In this document: one piece after another, positions 12,101 through 22,599 of the stretch
Layout of the letters: every line of letters starts with the position of its first letter
Numbering within the stretch: the first letter of the stretch is position 1
DNA from: Phragmites australis
Taxonomy: Eukaryota > Streptophyta > Magnoliopsida > Poales > Poaceae
Reading direction: 5' to 3'
DNA: 64,000 nt
Assembly (NCBI RefSeq): GCF_958298935.1
Contig: NC_084940.1
Location: 6,788,001 to 6,852,000, forward strand
Notes under the pieces: generated by a model
Seen by the model: only the letters and a program-made list of their open reading frames with translations
Databases searched by the model: none
Told to the model about the DNA's origin: nothing
Made by a program: the position numbers and the translations under genes

Positions 12101-12702
12101 CTGAACCAGATTTGGCTGCAAAGGATTTCTTAACTGAAAAGCAGCACATGATCACTTCCTTGAAGGATAATTTGGCACAAGCTCAAGCTAGAATGAAGTA
12201 ATTAGCAAACTTGAAGCGAACTGAAAGAACTTTCAATGTGGGGGATTTTGTTTATCTGAAGATGCATCCTTATCAACAAGTGGCTCTAGGTATCGGAAAT
12301 TCCCTCAAATTGGCAATAAGATACTATGGTCCTTTCCGCATTCTTCAAAGAATTGGCCTTGTTGCCTACAAACTGCTTCTACCTTCACAAGCTTAGATCC
12401 ATCCCGTGTCCCATGTAAGTCAGTTGAAGAAGCATCTGGGCCCTCATGCTATTCCTACAGCTAATCTACCACTGGTTGACGCTCACGGAAGAATCAAATC
12501 AAATCCGATAGCTATCTTGGATACTAGAGCTCTTCCAAGAGGGGATTCGGTGGTTACTCAATGGCTAACGCAGTGGGAAAACAGTCCACCTGGCGAAGCA
12601 ACTTGGGAGGACAAAACATTCATCAAATCCATTTTCAGCAAGTTCTATGATTCAATCATTAGAGAATGGTGGCCTCAAGGATCATCGACACCAGTTCAGT
12701 AG
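9200..12702 (+). pseudogene. Degenerate gypsy pol: protease, RT, RNase H, integrase, chromodomain
   Basis: Protease: LASGSTYSFMDI near 9263, where the usual Asp of DSG is lost. [24 protein letters not shown] (in part) from about 9970, and an active-site-like FFDDILVY near 10265. RNase H starts near 10660, is interrupted by a MITE, and resumes with ASSTYDKEAL-like sequence at about 10960. Integrase: Zn-finger half CPICQRAKSEH near 11530 and core to about 12200. A chromodomain-like C-terminus lies at 12406-12702 (THE ATWEDK region near 12600). Multiple in-frame stops and frameshifts show it is inactive. The order RT-RH-INT-chromodomain places it among Ty3/gypsy chromoviruses. Confidence 0.85.
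10745..10899. mobile_element. Mutator-type MITE, about 155 bp, inserted in the gypsy RNase H region
   Basis: The left end GGCAAAATTAGGTGG..ACCATCGTAAAA mirrors the right end, whose reverse complement is GGGCAATTTGCTGTTACC followed by ATCGCAAAA. The flanks are 9-bp near-duplications, TATGCAAAA (10736-10744) and GTTGCAAAA (10900-10908), as expected for Mutator-class insertion. Removing the insert rejoins the surrounding RNase H reading. It encodes nothing. Confidence 0.7.
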
Positions 12703-12761
12703 GCTTCTCGCTCAGTTCAACACTTGGGGCAAGTGCTGTCTCAAGGGTGGGGGGGGGGTGT

Positions 12762-13159
12762 TGTCATGACCCAGATACGGAAGACGTCGTACTAGACACA
12801 TCAACGGCGGAGATGGTTCGGCACCGCTTCGCTGCGTGATCAATGGCTGTGGACCGTTTTGTTCGTTTATTACTGCGCACAGTTCATGTGTCCGGTTAAG
12901 CACAGTTAATGCAGCTCAGATGTGATTAAACTTGTTTTCCGTTTTTAATCGCTGTAAGAATCCAGCACGGACTGGGAGATATAACCAGCCGATTGACATG
13001 TGGATGGGGGACATTCAAGAACTATTTTTCATTCCAGAACTCAGTTCTAGTTGAATACAATAGGTTGAGTCCCAATTCCAAGTCTCTGAATTCCGCTGGA
13101 TTTGTTTGATTCGCTTGAGTTCTTCTTCGATCGATCCTCACTCGAGCTCGGGCGTGTCA
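12762..13159 (+). repeat. 3' LTR of the 7088-13159 gypsy element
   Basis: Begins TGTCATGACCC after a G-rich polypurine tract (12743-12759) and ends GTGTCA, where the kinase pseudogene resumes. Confidence 0.9.
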
Positions 13160-13686
13160 CGCACGTCGGCCTCCGGGAACGCGCGGCCGTGGCGGTGCAG
13201 ATGGTCGTTCACGGCGTGGCGCAGGCTCCGCCCGACGTACTTTTTGGTAAGTGGGTCCGTGACGCCATGGAGGCCGACGAGGTACGGCTGGCCGCCGCAG
13301 GCCTCACGCAGCAGCTCGCTAACGTCGGGCGGCTTCTTGCCGTCGCGCGTTCGGGGCGTGCGACGGTCTGGCCGGTCTTGCGGTCGCGTGCCTTGACGAC
13401 GACGCCGAAACAGCCCTTGCCGATCTCGTCATCTGCTTGTAGCAGTGGGTGCTGTCGACGCACCTCGCGCTCCTGCTCCTCAGCGTCCTGCTGCCTTTTT
13501 CCCGCTGCGGCTCGGTCGTCGATCATGGCGCAGATGGCCTCGTCTCGGCTGCTGCTCATGGGTGCGCCCCCGGCGGCGTACTCGTCGATCTTGGTGTAGA
13601 CGGCAGCAAGCGTCCATTATCGTTCCCGGTGCGGCGCGCTCGTCGGACATGCACCCGACGGCTGCAACTGATCGCTTGGCGACCAT
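13160..13686 (-). pseudogene. CDK-F-like protein kinase pseudogene, N-terminal part
   Basis: On the minus strand from an ATG at 13686, successive frames give a short basic leader, then SSRDEAICAMIDDRAA and the glycine-rich loop EIGKGCFGVVVKARDRKTG. After a frame change the reading continues through KKPPDVSELLREACGGQPYL and YVGRSLRHAV to FPEADVR at the insertion point, where the 6429-7087 part takes over in phase. The VAIK-type Lys segment after QTVA is missing, so even before the retrotransposon insertion the ATP site was probably defective. Frameshifts are near 13590 and 13350. The GC-rich composition matches other host genes here. Confidence 0.8.
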
Positions 13687-13989
13687 GGTGATCGAGGTGG
13701 CGTTTGCAGTCGAACACGAGACGAGGAACGAGTTTCGTCACTCGTGCCGAGTCGTGTTCGGATTCGGGAAACGCGTCACGTGGCTTAATCAATTTATCGG
13801 CAGTATTTAAGCATCCAAACAGGATGACGTGGCATGAGCTTAGTTAGAAACCAAAGGCTTCTTGGTTTGCAGAAAATTACGGAGGAAGATTACAAGGAAC
13901 ACAGCAAATCCAAACACGAGGTTCTAATTAATCCGACCAAGAGGCAAGAGCTGACCTAAAACACCAAGTCAAACACGGTCAAACTACGC

Positions 13990-15552
13990 TCATCGCCGGC
14001 CGGACTCCGACTTGGTGAGACTCCTCAGTCTCCCCAAGATCCTGACCTTGCCCTCCCACCCCAACCCCTTCCTCCCTTTCTTCGTCGGCGACCCGTCGGA
14101 GAGCTCCGCCGCCGAGTCCTCCCACTGGTGGAGATCGTCAGCCGCCCGTCTCCTCGCCTTGAGCTCGGCGGTGAGTTCCGTAACCGCCGCCACCGGCTCG
14201 TCTCTGTTCCTCAGCAGCACTTCTCCGACCTCGGCCGGCGTCATCTCCGCACCGCTCCTTATGCAGTCCTCCGCCGCGTCGAGCATCGCGTGTTCGCCGA
14301 CGCCTACGTACCGTTGCACCAGCTCCCGCATGGCGTGCTCGCCGCACGCGTCGAGGCGGACGTGCACGTCCATCCGCCCGGGGCGCAGCAGGGCGGGGTC
14401 AATGCCGTCCACGTGGTTTGTCGTGAACACGATGACGCGCTCCTCGCCGCAGCACGACCACAGGCCGTCGGTGAAGTTGAGGAGCCCGGACAGGGTCACC
14501 TTGCCCCGATGGTTGTCGGCGCCGTTGCCGCCGGCGTCATCGTTCGAGTCAGATGAGTCGTCGTCGTACGCGGTGGCGTGGAGCTTGCGTCTTTTGTGAA
14601 GCCTCTCAGAAGCTAGGCCACGGTCACCGGTTAGGTGGAGGGAGCAGTCGATGTCCTCGATGACAATGAGCGAGCGGTTGGTGGTCTGGATGAGGAGCGC
14701 GCGGAGGTCGGCGTTGGTGGCGACGCGGGTGAGCTCGAGGTCGAACACGTCGTACCGGAGGTGGTTAGCCATGGCGGCGATCAGCGAAGACTTGCCCGAT
14801 CCGGGTGGGCCGTGCAGGAGGTACCCGCGCTTCCAGGCCCTCCCAGTCCGGCGGTAGAACTCCCTCCCTTCGGCGAACGCCGAGAGATCGGCGAGGAGGC
14901 GCGCTTTGAGGCCCGGATCGAGCGCGAGCGTGTCGAAGGTGGCCGGGTGGCAGAACGGCACCGACGCCCACGCCGCGGCGCCACGCAGGGATGCCGCGTT
15001 CGTGTGCAGCCTCCGCGCTCGCGACGAGCGCTCCAGATGGTCCGCCGCGGCGGCGAGGTGCGAGAGGTACGCCGGGAGCACCGCCGCGGCGTGCCGCTTC
15101 GGGAGGCGCAGCGAGAAGAACCGGCGCTCCTCGAGCGAGTCCTGGAGCGTGTCGGCGTGCTGCGTCCACACGGCGCGGTGGCCGTTGAAGGTGTCCGCGA
15201 CGGAGTGGTTCGGCGAGAGCGACACGGACGGCGGCGCGGCAGCGGCCGACGCGGCGTCCCCTCCGGAGACGGCAGCGGCGGAGCGCGGCAGCGATAGCGT
15301 GAGGCGGGGAGGCGGAGGGGAGGAGAGGAGGAGGGAGCGGTGGAGGTAGAGCTGGACATGGCGGTAGAGCGCGTTGGGCTCGACGGCGGCGGAGCCTAGG
15401 AACTCGGGGACGTCGAAGTAGGAGTAAGGCGTGAGCGAGTCCTGGAGCGACTGCCAGAGCGAGTGGAGGAGGGAGAGGAGCTGCGTGGGGAGGACGTTCT
15501 GCAGGATGGTGAGGAGGCCCAGGAGAGACCACATCTGCGACAGGAACTCCAT
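13990..15552 (-). CDS. BCS1-like AAA-ATPase (AATP1/ASD type), 520 aa
   Basis: A single intact exon, as is usual for this plant family. Residues 1-25 form a hydrophobic N-terminal segment likely to anchor the protein in a membrane. An AAA-associated domain follows (about 30-130; SYFDVPE, NALYRHVQLYL). The AAA core has Walker A GPPGSGKS (248-255), Walker B VIVIEDIDCS (about 295-304), sensor 1 FTTNH (376-380) and the arginine-finger segment LLRPGRMD (about 389-396). An acidic, low-complexity loop (329-350) between Walker B and sensor 1 is typical of the plant members. The family consists of ATP-driven protein remodelling enzymes related to mitochondrial BCS1; plant members sit in mitochondria, ER or plasma membrane and often respond to stress or hormones. 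The start is the first ATG, with a TATA-like site upstream. All catalytic motifs are present, so it is probably functional. Exact localisation and substrate are unknown. Confidence 0.95.
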   Translation of the reverse strand: MEFLSQMWSLLGLLTILQNVLPTQLLSLLHSLWQSLQDSLTPYSYFDVPEFLGSAAVEPNALYRHVQLYLHRSLLLSSPPPPRLTLSLPRSAAAVSGGDAASAAAAPPSVSLSPNHSVADTFNGHRAVWTQHADTLQDSLEERRFFSLRLPKRHAAAVLPAYLSHLAAAADHLERSSRARRLHTNAASLRGAAAWASVPFCHPATFDTLALDPGLKARLLADLSAFAEGREFYRRTGRAWKRGYLLHGPPGSGKSSLIAAMANHLRYDVFDLELTRVATNADLRALLIQTTNRSLIVIEDIDCSLHLTGDRGLASERLHKRRKLHATAYDDDSSDSNDDAGGNGADNHRGKVTLSGLLNFTDGLWSCCGEERVIVFTTNHVDGIDPALLRPGRMDVHVRLDACGEHAMRELVQRYVGVGEHAMLDAAEDCIRSGAEMTPAEVGEVLLRNRDEPVAAVTELTAELKARRRAADDLHQWEDSAAELSDGSPTKKGRKGLGWEGKVRILGRLRSLTKSESGRR

Positions 15553-15693
15553 TGATGTGGCAATGGAGCTACGAGCTCAGATTCTGGCGAGACCTTGCTC
15601 TACTTGGGTATTGGTATGGGACTTGACGACGTGCTAGTAGCGAGTAGCTCGAGGGAGTGTTGTGTAGCTTTGGTGGATTGGCCATGGCATCTT

Positions 15694-15703
15694 GTTATAT
15701 GGA
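15694..15703 (-). promoter_or_regulatory. Candidate TATA box for the AAA-ATPase gene
   Basis: Minus-strand CCATATAAC lies about 145 bases upstream of the ATG at 15552, a reasonable distance for a plant 5' UTR. It rests on sequence and position only. Confidence 0.4.
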
Positions 15704-16029
15704 GGGAAACTCGGTAAGAAAAGAGAGGAGAACAGTGAAAAGGTACTAGCAGGTATGCATACATGTATGCACCTAATGATAGATTTTTTTTTTTAGAAAA
15801 TAGAAACTGTTCCGGCCTTTTGACGATGCATACAGCTAGTTCTTTATTACATAAAGGTAGATAAGAGATGGATTTTTTTTAGATGAAGTACAACTTTGCC
15901 TCTATACTAACAGAATGTAGTTATTTTATAGAACTTTGCTATTTATCGGATGACAGATTTTTTGATGGTCTTTTGATATGCTTTGGAAGTTATGCTAACT
16001 TTGATTGATTCTGACTAATATCTAACGGA
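15704..16029. other. AT-rich spacer, no gene seen
   Basis: Upstream flank of the AAA-ATPase gene. It contains homopolymer T runs near 15785 and 15870 but no recognised motif. Confidence 0.4.
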
Positions 16030-16990
16030 TATTGTTACCGAATTCAGATGTTCGCTCGCAACCCGCTTTGATTTTTTCGAAGACCGTGGCCCTCTCTCCC
16101 CCCAATTGTCTCCCCCACCACTTCGTAACCGACGCTACTCTCTCTCTCTCTTCTTCAATTGGACCTCTCTCGTTCTCCACCCATTTCTCCCTTGTCGCCA
16201 CCCCAAATCTCCTTATGGAACTGGCGTTTTCAAGGTTTGATTTGAGTGGCTTACTTTGTTCTGGTAGTTGATCTATTCGATTCGTTGATTGAATCATCGT
16301 TCTTCATTGTTTTCTTATTGTTCCTATCTTTTAGGGTTTAATCTGCGAGTGGAGGGTTCCTTGGAATAGCAAGAAAGGCGGAAGAAATTGGTTGAGGTTC
16401 ATAGCACTTTCGAGTTGCTGCTGCAAAATCCCTGAGCATCAACCGAGTTGGATCGATTTGGAGGCGATCTGCTGGAGCATACTGAGGATTGATCCATCAG
16501 GTTACGACATGTTGTGTAGAATCCCATATATTCTCTTATTTCTGATGGATTTCTATGGATTCTGATATGGGGCAAGACCTTTCGTGCAACAAGGATATGA
16601 TTCCTGTAGGTATGGGGCAGCAGCAGCAGCATCGTTCTCAGGAGGATGTGGTGTGGGGAGCACAGGAGTTCATCTCAAGGCATCGCATGGACCTTGCAGC
16701 TTCACCAACTCGTCTCAGCTTCAGTATACGACGGCGTTGGTCTGCCATGAAATTGCCACAAGCAGGGCAGCTACGAGAGGCCTGTCTATTAGTTGTTCCA
16801 CGAATTGCCCCAACCCAATTTTGGTTTTGGGCAAGGCACTGCAGCACAGGGTAAGTGGAGCTTGTTCTCTATTGCATGTCAATCCTCATGTAATTTCGGC
16901 GTGCATGCCAGTTTGGTTGGGTTGCAACAAGAAAATGAAATAACTGCTCGCCATGCCTTAAGCATTTTTGTTTTTGCGAGCTGCTCCTGA
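16030..16990 (+). pseudogene. Gene-like remnant with CT-rich leader and splice-like sites, unidentified
   Basis: A CT-rich leader (16090-16200) resembles a plant 5' UTR. It is followed by possible donor/acceptor pairs (AAG|GTTTGA near 16234; CTATCTTTTAG near 16334) and a 16555-16850 segment of coding-like composition with CAG repeats. A near-perfect donor AGG|GTAAGT sits at 16851. Two overlapping frames (starting MDSDMGQDLSCNKDM and MQQGYDSCRYGAAAA) share coding-like bias, suggesting a frameshifted exon. I recognise no domain. It could be an exon of an expressed gene, or a captured or decayed gene fragment. Confidence 0.3.
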
Positions 16991-17343
16991 TGCTATAGTT
17001 TTGTTTTTGAGTTGCCAAATCATACTCATGTTTACCTGCTAGAAATGTGCTCTTTTGGCATTAGTGATGTGTATGATATGTTTTATCATATTTTTTTTAT
17101 GTAATCCAAACAATGTATCTGTGTTTACAGGTTTTTAAATGAGCCCTTTTTAATTGTACTCATGACCTATCTAGGAATGGCATCTCTTTTTTTTGCACTG
17201 TACGTTGCTCTATGTTTGTCCCCTGATGTGTCTGAATATTTTGTTTTCATGTGCACCACTGTTAATGCTGGCAACCTGAGTTAAGATTTTTTTAATTATA
17301 CCTAACCAAGAAATTGTGCTTAGTATTTTTATTTATTATCCAC

Positions 17344-17563
17344 TCGACTGAAGAGATGTCACTTTATCTCTCTTTGTCTCTATTTTTTTCTCTCTTTGTC
17401 CTTCTATCTCTATCTATTTGTCTCTTAATCTATATTTCTCTTTATCCCTCTCTGTATCTCGTTGTCTCTTTTTGTTTCTCTCTATCTCTTTGTCTTTGTA
17501 TATGTCAATTGCTTTTCTTAATTTTTCTTTATCATTTTTTTCTCTTTCTCTATCTATATGTGT
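17344..17563 (+). repeat. Pyrimidine-rich low-complexity tract (TCTCTTTG-like)
   Basis: About 220 bases of irregular CTCT/TTTGTCTC/TCTATC repeats. The open frame across it is compositional and not a gene. Confidence 0.8.
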
Positions 17564-17589
17564 CTAAGGGGGTAAAGGCCCGTCTGTGA

Positions 17590-20040
17590 TGGTCGTATAA
17601 TGTCACTCGTCACTCGTTGCTCTCCCAACAACGAGGAAGGCGGTCGTAGAATTCCTCTCTCTGCGTCCAACCTCCCTTTCTTAGGCTAGCTATTTCTCCA
17701 GGTCGGCACACCTACTAGCCGCCGCTTCCTTCTCCTCGACCAGTCTGCAAACAGAAGCGGGGATACAGCTGACTAGAGTGAGCAAGTTAGGGGCCGGCAC
17801 GGGCTCCTCGACTGGCGCCACGGGGACCGAAGCCACCGCTGACGCTCCAAGGGACAAAGCCAGAGCTGGCGGAAGGATCGGAATGTCTTGCGGGGCACCG
17901 TCGTAGGGGTCGTGACAAGAGCCTTAAGAGCTACCATGGGCATGTGGCAAACAACAGAGTTACGAAATCGTAAAGGAAAGGAAATTCAAGGTATACCTAC
18001 CCAGAGAAACTTACCGCAACGGCGGGGAGCTAAGCACAAGTCTGGTCCTCACGAAGCCGTCAAATCGACTGGTCGGGGAAGACAACCCCGCTATGGGGCC
18101 GCCAGTACTCGGGCTCCCGCGACTGCGTTTGGACGTCTCCATGGTAGATGAGTCCTAGGCTAGCCTCTTCCCACACTGCATAGACGCTTGGTCCATGACG
18201 GTCTAGTTAGAGCGCATCTGGTTGGTGCGAGCATGGTCGTGAGGCCTTTTGTCAGGCCTGACCTGGTCGGGGCACGCCTGGCCTGGTCGGGTCTGGTCGT
18301 AGGGCGCCAGGTCATGGCGAGTCTAGTCAGGGCACTGCGGGTCGGCCTCCTGTTGGTCGGCACCGCTCATAAGGCCGCTGCCCGCGATCACTACCTGACC
18401 TGACGGGTGGGTGTCATGACCAGGTCGGTGGGTGTCCAGGGTAGCAATGGGCAACGGGGAGGGCTGTTGGCCCCCACGTTCAATCTCCTGAAAGACCTCC
18501 TCAACCTCGCCAACTATCGATCATAGGACATCTACCTCGAGAAGATGCTGAAAATAACTCGAACCATAAGACCCTAACCAAGGAAAAGACTTAGAATAGG
18601 AAACTTTGGAATATGCTTAACATACCAGTCTAACCTGAGCCCTCTCTGACAGGGGAAGCTCACGTAAGGGGACACACGGAGGGTCACCCTACCTACCGAC
18701 CGCCGCCATCAGTGACCTGACCTGCAAGTCGATGGAGGGCATAACAAAGAAAAACATATAAAGAAACAAATGTATTCAATAAACAAAAGGAGAGCTTGTC
18801 GGGAAGATCTGATTAAAAGGAATAAGACACCACTCAACCAACACCTAGCGATAGGGGGACGATTGTGATGTTACCTACGGGAGGAGATCGAAGGCGATGG
18901 GCTTTAGCGCAAGGGCTTGGAGTGTGAAGGGGTTTCTGGAGGCTTATGTCCTTCGATTTATAGGATCAACTTGGTCCTGCCACCTCGAATTTCGAGAGCC
19001 GTTTGGGGAACCGAAATTCCCTCAAAGTCTAGTGGCCATCAAGGTTTCTCTCTCCCATGATTCTCTCCCTCGCGTACGCCCTCCTTTTTCTCTCTCCCAC
19101 GATATCTCTCTATGGACATTTAACCTCCTCTCGGGATGCGATTTCCTGAGCCATCCACGATGGTGGACCATGTCGCTGACCACGCCCTGGGCAAAACTCT
19201 TGTTCACTCGGGGCCCAAGTGGTAGGACTAGGCCCGGCTACGTCCTTATGAAGAACAGCTCAGATCACCATATCCGCGATGGAGCTTGAGGGCTACTTCA
19301 ATGTAAAGAATATAGGGGTCCCCGCCAGGATGGCCCGCAATGGCCAGCTTTGACAGTATCACCTTTCTTTCTTTGGCCCGGACCCACTACACGACCAGTC
19401 GGCACCAGCACTACCATGACTCTGACCTTCAAAGGATTTCCCGTGACTAGCAAGAGCTGGTCGTGGGGCAGGTACTCATCTGGCCAGTCAAACCTCATTT
19501 AATACCGCTACTCATGCCATTTTTCCTTCCCCAGACGGTTCACTCCGGCTAAGGCGGCATGGCTGGCGCAAGGTTATCGTGTCCCATCCCGCAACATTAA
19601 TTGTTGCGGGACAGACTCACAGACACAAATAGGGGGCGTGGCAGGCACGCGTGGGAAACCGGCGGTGGCACAAGACATGCCGAACGACTCGGGCGCGACA
19701 AGCGGGGGCGGGGGGCGATGGATGGGACGGATACCACAGTGCTCCAGGGCAAGCACAACACATGCGTAATGATAGCCTATATTGATCATCTAGACAGATA
19801 TGGATCTTTTTGTTAGGCCCACATGTAAGACTCATACCTCTCTAGAATATAAATGGGAGGGGATATCTTTTGAAGGGCAGGATAGACTCCTTGAGAAGAA
19901 TACAAAGGATGTAGGGCTATTACTCCACGGGGAGCCTGAACCTGTATATCGATGGTGTTCTTGAGCAATACACACACATTCCACAGGTACCCTCAGAACG
20001 CAGATCACACACTCGTCATCTGATACACTCCAGAGTTATT
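17590..20040 (+). mobile_element. Ty3/gypsy LTR-retrotransposon remnant with LTR-like 3' portion
   Basis: The right part (about 18870-20040) behaves like a plus-strand LTR. A TATA box (GAATATAAATGGGAGG, about 19848) precedes a U5-like stretch with GGGCTATTACTCCACGGGG and GAACCTGTATA, a signature also seen at 48250-48290. The left part (17590-18870) is GC-rich with repeated GGTCGGG/TGGTCG-type words (18220-18360). It gives only broken frames and is probably a decayed internal region. No RT or integrase was recognised and no partner LTR was found, so boundaries are approximate. Confidence 0.5.
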
Positions 20041-20146
20041 GTTAGGGATTAACCACAATCTATTTTTAGAAATCTGACAGATTTTTTGTTGTGGTATCTT
20101 TCAAATTTGTTCAATATGATGTGGCAGCCTTTTATTAGCTATGAAT

Positions 20147-20175
20147 TGACAGATTTTGTCCTACAAAATCTGTCA
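20147..20175. repeat. Perfect 12-bp inverted repeat (TGACAGATTTTG)
   Basis: TGACAGATTTTG at 20147-20158 and CAAAATCTGTCA at 20164-20175 are separated by 5 bases. A related CTGACAGATTTTTTG word occurs at about 20078. It may be a relic of transposon ends. Confidence 0.55.
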
Positions 20176-20850
20176 CTAGATATTTAGATAACCCTTTTTT
20201 ATAAATATGAACATATGTGTCAAGTCTAGAACTTAAAACTCAAACGTACATATTTCACCGTAAAAACCCTAACCAGCTGATAAAAGATGGGTAAGAATAC
20301 TATTTGACAATCATAACGGTGTCGAATCATAACCTGTGTCTCTAAAGTTGGGATAAGGAATCATGGGACAGGGGATTAGGGAAAAATCCCTGCACCTCAA
20401 TACTTCCATAACTTTTTTATTTCCGGGTTTGAAACAACAAGGGCAGCTAACTTTTTAGTACATGTTAGGATCAGTTCGAAGCGCACGGATTTCACTAGAA
20501 TTTTGCAAAAAAAGATAAAAGAGAAGAAAATCAGTAAAACAATGCAATCTTCGTAGAATTGAGAAAAAACCCTCTCGAGTTCCAAACGAGGCCAAAATAG
20601 ACACCGCTCTAGCTTTCATCCAGGAAAACAACCATACAGAAAAAATAGCAGTAAACACTTCTGATGTCCAATAATACGTTATCAGGCAGCATCTAGTTCA
20701 GTACTTCAGTCGTCTTCTCTAGTGTCTAGTCCCTTTGTCAGAACACAGTACTATTGTACATGCAGCAATCTTTGGTTAAAGAAGAAAGGGTGAAAGAATA
20801 TTTCGACTGTGCCTCAGCTGCAGCCTGCCTGGCCAGGAAAAGAGGCCGGG

Positions 20851-20905
20851 AAAGAGTTGAAAGCGCCAAAAAAAAAAAAAATTTAAAAAAAGAGTTGAAA
20901 GCGCC
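20851..20905. repeat. 17-bp duplication flanking a short poly-A insert
   Basis: AAAGAGTTGAAAGCGCC occurs at 20851-20867 and again at 20889-20905, separated by 21 bases of A14-TTT-A4 type. A long target duplication plus a poly-A tail is the footprint of target-primed retrotransposition, here with essentially only the tail inserted. Confidence 0.55.
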
Positions 20906-22090
20906 GGGAGGGTAACAGGATAAGGCGCAGCTTCTCTTTTGCACACGCTCCTTCTTCACCTTTAGGAGGGAGCGTCTCGGCATCTGGGAAAGGACGTGGT
21001 GGCTAGTGGTGGCGCTGACCGCCGGAAAAGTGGGGCTGTGTGCACGGTAGGCTTGTAGATGGAGCGGGTTCTTTTACGAGCCCACATAGCCGCTCCACAT
21101 AATCAGGGTCGGTCCACAGATTTTAATAGCCCAAACAAAACTAAAGCGGAACCTATTAAAAATAAATATTGAAAAGATAATATTCTGGTAAAGCTCATGA
21201 GCATTTACGATAAACTTGAATAATCTGTAATACATCCATTACGGTAAGCTGGAACAAAGTTATCCTAAATGCTTGCGAGAATAAAATTGCGAGTTATCGC
21301 AGTACACATACGTATGCTTGTATTAATGTATGTTAGCTAAGTAGAGATACTCACATGTCTATGTATAGTTTATTGTATGCAGCTCTAGTTACTTATCGGT
21401 ACATGCAATAGGTAGCTTGCAGCCATAACAGCTTTAGAGCTATCTGCTCGCAGGTGCCAGCACCACAGTACAAACGCTGGACCCATTAATCGCCGGAGCA
21501 AGCGGGATCTTTCCATATTTCAAATGTGCGATCTCAGCAAGGGTCAGATTCATTTGAGGTGGAGTAGAAATTATAAAGGATAAAAACTAATGACGAAAGC
21601 TCATATGGCAATTGCTAACATATGTCCTCGATCGAAACTGCGGGCATACGGGACGCCTTGGAGTCGTGGTCCCATGGAACACAGGAAACTGGATTGTATG
21701 AACGGAAGAAAATACGAAACAGACAAACAACCAAATAGGCTAGGCATGCAAGTAACTTGATTTTTTATGGACCGGAGGAATCAGACCACTTGCGTCCTAC
21801 CGTGTGAACTGCTAGGCCTAGCTGCTACTTTAGATCTAGTTCCATCTATTATCATATGAACTATTAAGCATGCATACTATACATAGGTATATAAGGAGGG
21901 CCCCTTGGTTTGGGGGGGGGGGCTAGAGCGGCCGCCCCGCTCGACCCCCTTCAGGGCTGGTCCTACACATAATCGTTGTTTGTGGTGGATGTTTTTTTTT
22001 GCTGGGGGTTGGCGGATGTTGCCCTTGCCCAGCTGCAATTTCTTTGCGGACTAACATTGGCTAGCTTGCCAAGCCCACTGGATAAGTTAC
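20906..22090. other. Spacer, no gene recognised
   Basis: AT-rich sequence with stops in every frame. A G9 run near 21911-21919 is followed by a GC-rich patch (GCGGCCGCCCCGC). No domain or RNA gene was seen. Confidence 0.4.
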
Positions 22091-22095
22091 ACATG

Positions 22096-22311
22096 TGTTA
22101 GAGGTAAACTTCCTAATGTATCTTTGTTTGTATTTGGTTCGGTACATGTTCATAGATAGAATCAAATCTATATAGGCTAGAGATATAGAAGGCATATCTT
22201 TTAAATGTAACCGAACCTAATACATATGTATTCTTGCCATGATTTTCCGACCTATATCAACACGTAATAGTGGCCTCTATGGAGGTAACAAATGCTTCAC
22301 CAATTCTTTCA
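22096..22311 (+). repeat. 5' LTR of the 22096-26843 Copia element
   Basis: Shares TATAGATAGAA..TAAAT..GTATAGGCT and GGAGGTAACAAA.GCTTCACC with the 3' LTR (26653-26843). Confidence 0.85.
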
Positions 22312-22325
22312 TGGTACATAGAGCC
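22312..22325 (+). other. Primer-binding site of the Copia element
   Basis: TGGTACATAGAGCC directly follows the 5' LTR. It resembles the initiator Met tRNA site TGGTATCAGAGCC with two changes and one extra base. Confidence 0.7.
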
Positions 22326-22599
22326 ACCTCCTCTACCCGGCACATCTATAGCGACCGGCGAATCCTCGTCATCCGCCCTCTCTGGCCTGACCACGCCCTC
22401 TCTGCTCGGTCATCCAGTTACAGAGAAACTCACCAAGAATAACCATGCCCTATGGAGGGTTCAAATGCTCCCAACTGTGCATGGTGCGCAACTGAGGGGG
22501 GGGGGGGTGCTCGATGGATATGAAGTCGCACCCTCTAAAGAAGTCGACGTTTAGCAAGGAGAGAAGGCAATCAAGACGCAAAATCCTGTGTACGCATGA

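Larger units (their letters stand above)
7088..13159 (+). mobile_element. Ty3/gypsy chromovirus-type LTR retrotransposon, degenerate, 6.07 kb
   Basis: Paired LTRs (7088-7490 and 12762-13159) begin TGTCATGACC and end TGTCA. A primer-binding site complementary to initiator Met tRNA (TGGTATTAGAGCC) starts at 7493, and a purine-rich tract (AAGGGTGGGGGGGGG) precedes the 3' LTR. The order between them is gag, protease, RT, RNase H, integrase and chromodomain, as in chromoviruses (Reina/Tekay-like). All frames contain stops and shifts, so it is non-autonomous today. It sits inside the kinase pseudogene in opposite orientation to it and itself carries a small Mutator-type MITE (10745-10899). LTR divergence is substantial, so the insertion is old. 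Confidence 0.9.

Noticed and set aside
13102..13810. Plus-strand frames of 80-165 codons over the kinase N-terminal half
   Set aside because: They are antisense to the kinase pseudogene and show no domain. The minus strand has the glycine-rich loop.
14012..15532. Long open frames on both strands overlapping the AAA-ATPase gene (for example 14635-15297 plus and 14765-15532 minus)
   Set aside because: They are shadows caused by high GC3. They are Arg/Ala/Gly-rich and lack domains, while the 13990-15552 minus frame has all AAA motifs.
17314..17589. 91-codon hydrophobic frame
   Set aside because: Made entirely of CTCT/TTTGTC low-complexity sequence. The apparent membrane protein is an artefact.
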